A DNA stretch of 7,673 nt from Bacteroidales bacterium. Lineage in GTDB: Bacteria; Bacteroidota; Bacteroidia; Bacteroidales; P3. The notes beneath the pieces were generated by a model. It saw only the letters and a program-made list of their open reading frames with translations. It made no database searches and was not told where the DNA came from. A program made the translations under genes and the position numbers. Every line of letters begins with the position of its first letter. Position 1 is the stretch's first letter. Where the stretch lies: positions 1 through 7,673 of the forward strand of contig JAITVC010000105.1 of the NCBI GenBank assembly GCA_031286005.1, in the 5' to 3' direction. Below are positions 5,547-7,673 of the stretch, piece by piece.

Positions 5547-7673
5547 ATGAAACGAATAACGGGTCTATTTTTAATGGGAACGCTTGTATTTTCAAGTGTT
5601 TCATTGCAAGGCCAGCAAACTATCTCTAAACACCGTCCGGCGGAAAAATACCGCATGGGGGTGGAACTTTTTAATTTCGAAAAATACGCTTCGGCCAATG
5701 AGTTGATGCTCGCTGTACACAATGCCTGCAAACAAAGCGACCCCATGATGGCCATGAATGCCGCCTATTATGCAGCGGTATCGTCGGCACGGCTATCGCA
5801 TCGTGATGCAGTGAAGTTGTTGCAGCAGTTTATTGTGGATTATCCCGAAAGCACACGGATTCCAGAGGTTATTTTGGAATTGGCTAATCGGTATTACGTG
5901 GGAAAGGATTACGAAAAAGCCATCGACATGTACGACCGAATGGATGTGAAAGACTTGCCCGAAGCGCAGCAAGTCGAATATCATTTTAAGAAGGGCTATG
6001 CGTATTTTATGGATGGTTTCAAGCAAGAGGCCAAGCCTCATTTTGTAGAGGTTAAAGGCTTCAACAGCCGTTACAGTCCGCTTGCCGCCTATTTTTATGC
6101 GTATATTTTGTACGCCGAGGGCAACTATCAATCGGCATTGATGGATTTTGAGAAATTGCAGGATGATGAGACGTTTGGAGCGATTGTACCGTTTTATATG
6201 ATGCAAATCTACTATAAACAAGGTAAACACAATCTGATTATCGAACAAGGGCCAACTTTGATAGAAGAAGCTACGCCACGCAGAGCGGTAGAGATGTCGC
6301 GCTTGATTGGCGAAGCCTATTACAATGAAAACAACTATGCTGAGGCCTTGCCTTACTTGCAGTTGTATTTTGAAAAGGCAGCCACAACGCCGGTTAGGGA
6401 AGATAATTACATTATGGGTTTTGTGTATTATAATCTTGAAAAATACGATACGGCGGCAATTTATTTCCAGAAAGCCGTTAATACTTCTACCGAAAATGAT
6501 TTGATGAAACAAAATGCCCTCTACCATTTGGGGGATTGCTACATTAAACAAAATCAATATAAATTTGCCCAAGCTACGTTTTTAGATGCCTCCCGAATAG
6601 ACATTGACGAGCGCATGCAAGAAGATGCGTTTTACAATTATGCCAAATTGAGCTATCAGCTTTCGGCAACGCCCTACAACGAGGCGTTGAAAGCCGTTCA
6701 ATCCTATTTGGATAAATATCCTAATTCGAGATATGCCGATGAGATTTACGGCTATTTGGTGGCCATGTATACCACCACCAAGAACTACAAAGATGCTTAT
6801 GCGTCTATCGCCAATGTGAAACGCAAAGACCCACGTTTGCTCGAAGCAGCGCAGCGCATAGCCTATAATCGAGGCGTAGAACTATTTAATGAAAATAAGT
6901 TTGAGGAAGCGCAAAAGTTATTTGATGCCGTTGTTGAAAGCAGCTATGATGAAACGTTGACCTTGTTAGCTTTTTACTGGAAAGGCGAGTTGTTTTTCCG
7001 TGTCGGTCAATTTGAAAACGCATTGATGAATTATGACAAAGCTATTTTCTCATCGGTGTTTGAGACCATGCCACAATATCCATTTGCCAATTATGGGGCG
7101 GGCTATGCAAACTTCCAAATGCAACGGTATCCGCAAGCAGGGAAGTATTTTACAACGGTTGTTTCGTTCAAGAATCAATTGGACAAACCGATATTGAATG
7201 ATGCTTATTTGCGATTGGCCGATGCTTACTTCATGCAAAAGATGACCAATGAGGCGTTGCAAAATTATGATTTGGCCATACAGCTAAATCAGCCTAATAA
7301 GGATTATGCGATGCTCCAAAAGGCTATTTGTTTGGGCGTTTTGGGTAAGTTTGATAACAAGATTTCCGTTCTGTTGGCGTTGTTGAAAGAGCAATCACAA
7401 TCGCCATTAATCCCGAAAGCGATTAATGAGTTGGCCGGCTCGTATTCGATTATCGATAATTCTGCCAAAGCCCTTGAATACTATAACTTGCTTTCGACTA
7501 AACACGAGAAATCAAGTTTAGGAAAGATAGCCCTGCTCAAACAAGGGTTGATTTATTACAACACCGGAAAGAATAAGGAATCCATTGCCATGTTTGAAAA
7601 AGTGATTGCCGATTATCCGGGCACAAGCGAAGCCAAAGAAGCCTTGATGAGCCTGCGCAACATTTATGTAGCC
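5547..7673 (+). CDS. Exported tetratricopeptide-repeat protein, 3' end outside the window
   Basis: The frame is open for 709 codons to the right edge with no stop. The N-terminus (K2, R3, hydrophobic 5-20, then QGQQ) looks like a Sec signal peptide with cleavage near residue 22, so the protein should reach the periplasm or outer membrane. The rest is almost wholly helical repeats of about 34 residues; I count roughly 15 TPR-like units, for example near 106-136, 178-208, 250-283, 287-312, 437-464, 473-502, 552-583 and 661-692. Repeats ending in DYPES (98-102), KYPNS (390-394) and DYPGT (689-693) resemble the TPR_6 type seen in BamD and CpoB/YbgF. Such proteins are scaffolds for protein-protein contacts. 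Large TPR proteins of this kind are common in Bacteroidota, but the partner is unknown. The ATG is preceded by an AT-rich leader without a Shine-Dalgarno sequence. No catalytic domain is seen in the visible part. Confidence 0.9.
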   Translation, partial: MKRITGLFLMGTLVFSSVSLQGQQTISKHRPAEKYRMGVELFNFEKYASANELMLAVHNACKQSDPMMAMNAAYYAAVSSARLSHRDAVKLLQQFIVDYPESTRIPEVILELANRYYVGKDYEKAIDMYDRMDVKDLPEAQQVEYHFKKGYAYFMDGFKQEAKPHFVEVKGFNSRYSPLAAYFYAYILYAEGNYQSALMDFEKLQDDETFGAIVPFYMMQIYYKQGKHNLIIEQGPTLIEEATPRRAVEMSRLIGEAYYNENNYAEALPYLQLYFEKAATTPVREDNYIMGFVYYNLEKYDTAAIYFQKAVNTSTENDLMKQNALYHLGDCYIKQNQYKFAQATFLDASRIDIDERMQEDAFYNYAKLSYQLSATPYNEALKAVQSYLDKYPNSRYADEIYGYLVAMYTTTKNYKDAYASIANVKRKDPRLLEAAQRIAYNRGVELFNENKFEEAQKLFDAVVESSYDETLTLLAFYWKGELFFRVGQFENALMNYDKAIFSSVFETMPQYPFANYGAGYANFQMQRYPQAGKYFTTVVSFKNQLDKPILNDAYLRLADAYFMQKMTNEALQNYDLAIQLNQPNKDYAMLQKAICLGVLGKFDNKISVLLALLKEQSQSPLIPKAINELAGSYSIIDNSAKALEYYNLLSTKHEKSSLGKIALLKQGLIYYNTGKNKESIAMFEKVIADYPGTSEAKEALMSLRNIYVA

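Noticed and set aside
5793..6572. 259-codon open frame on the minus strand
   Set aside because: It lies wholly inside the 709-codon plus-strand TPR frame, whose translation shows a signal peptide and regular TPR pattern. The minus translation shows no recognisable domain and is an antisense shadow.
1..7673. tRNA, rRNA, CRISPR array, transposase or reverse transcriptase
   Set aside because: None was recognised on either strand: no CRISPR-like spaced repeats, no transposase or reverse-transcriptase motifs in the translated frames.

Overview
The window looks like chromosomal DNA from a member of the Bacteroidota, probably order Bacteroidales. The main evidence is two good matches to the Bacteroidota -7 promoter element (TAnnTTTG) placed just before genes, with no strong Shine-Dalgarno sequences. 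The protein types agree: an arginase-like protein with GGSQD, a BIG2 plus Fib_succ_major (FISUMP) lipoprotein, and a very long periplasmic TPR protein. The organism call is inference from sequence style; no species is claimed.

Layout. Positions 3-152 hold what may be the last codons of an upstream membrane protein. Positions 133-401 are an unusual repeat-rich leader with three short tandem repeats and a decayed larger duplication, ending in a promoter. Positions 402-4396 form a tight three-gene unit: trkA (NAD-binding RCK regulator), trkH (potassium-conducting membrane subunit) and an arginase/formimidoylglutamase-fold protein that has lost about half of the expected manganese ligands. Gaps between these genes are 5 and 9 bases, so co-transcription from the promoter at 372-379 is likely. 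A weak hairpin sits on the stop codon of the third gene. Positions 4397-4573 are an intergenic region with a second promoter and long A tracts. Positions 4574-5449 encode a predicted outer-surface lipoprotein with one bacterial Ig-like domain and a C-terminal FISUMP domain. A strong intrinsic terminator follows at 5481-5514 and touches the promoter-like element for the last gene. From 5547 to the window end runs an open frame of 709 codons with no stop, an exported TPR-repeat protein cut by the window edge.

How the genes relate. TrkA and TrkH together make a regulated potassium uptake system. The arginase-like protein travels with them and may be a non-catalytic or altered relative of ureohydrolases; a link to potassium or osmotic physiology is only a guess from position. 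The lipoprotein and the TPR protein each have their own transcription signals and look functionally separate. No RNA gene, CRISPR array, insertion sequence or phage gene was seen. Nothing here is clearly a new system; the best leads are the degenerate arginase-like protein, the FISUMP domain whose family is used as a variable domain in diversity-generating retroelements, and the repeat-rich leader.
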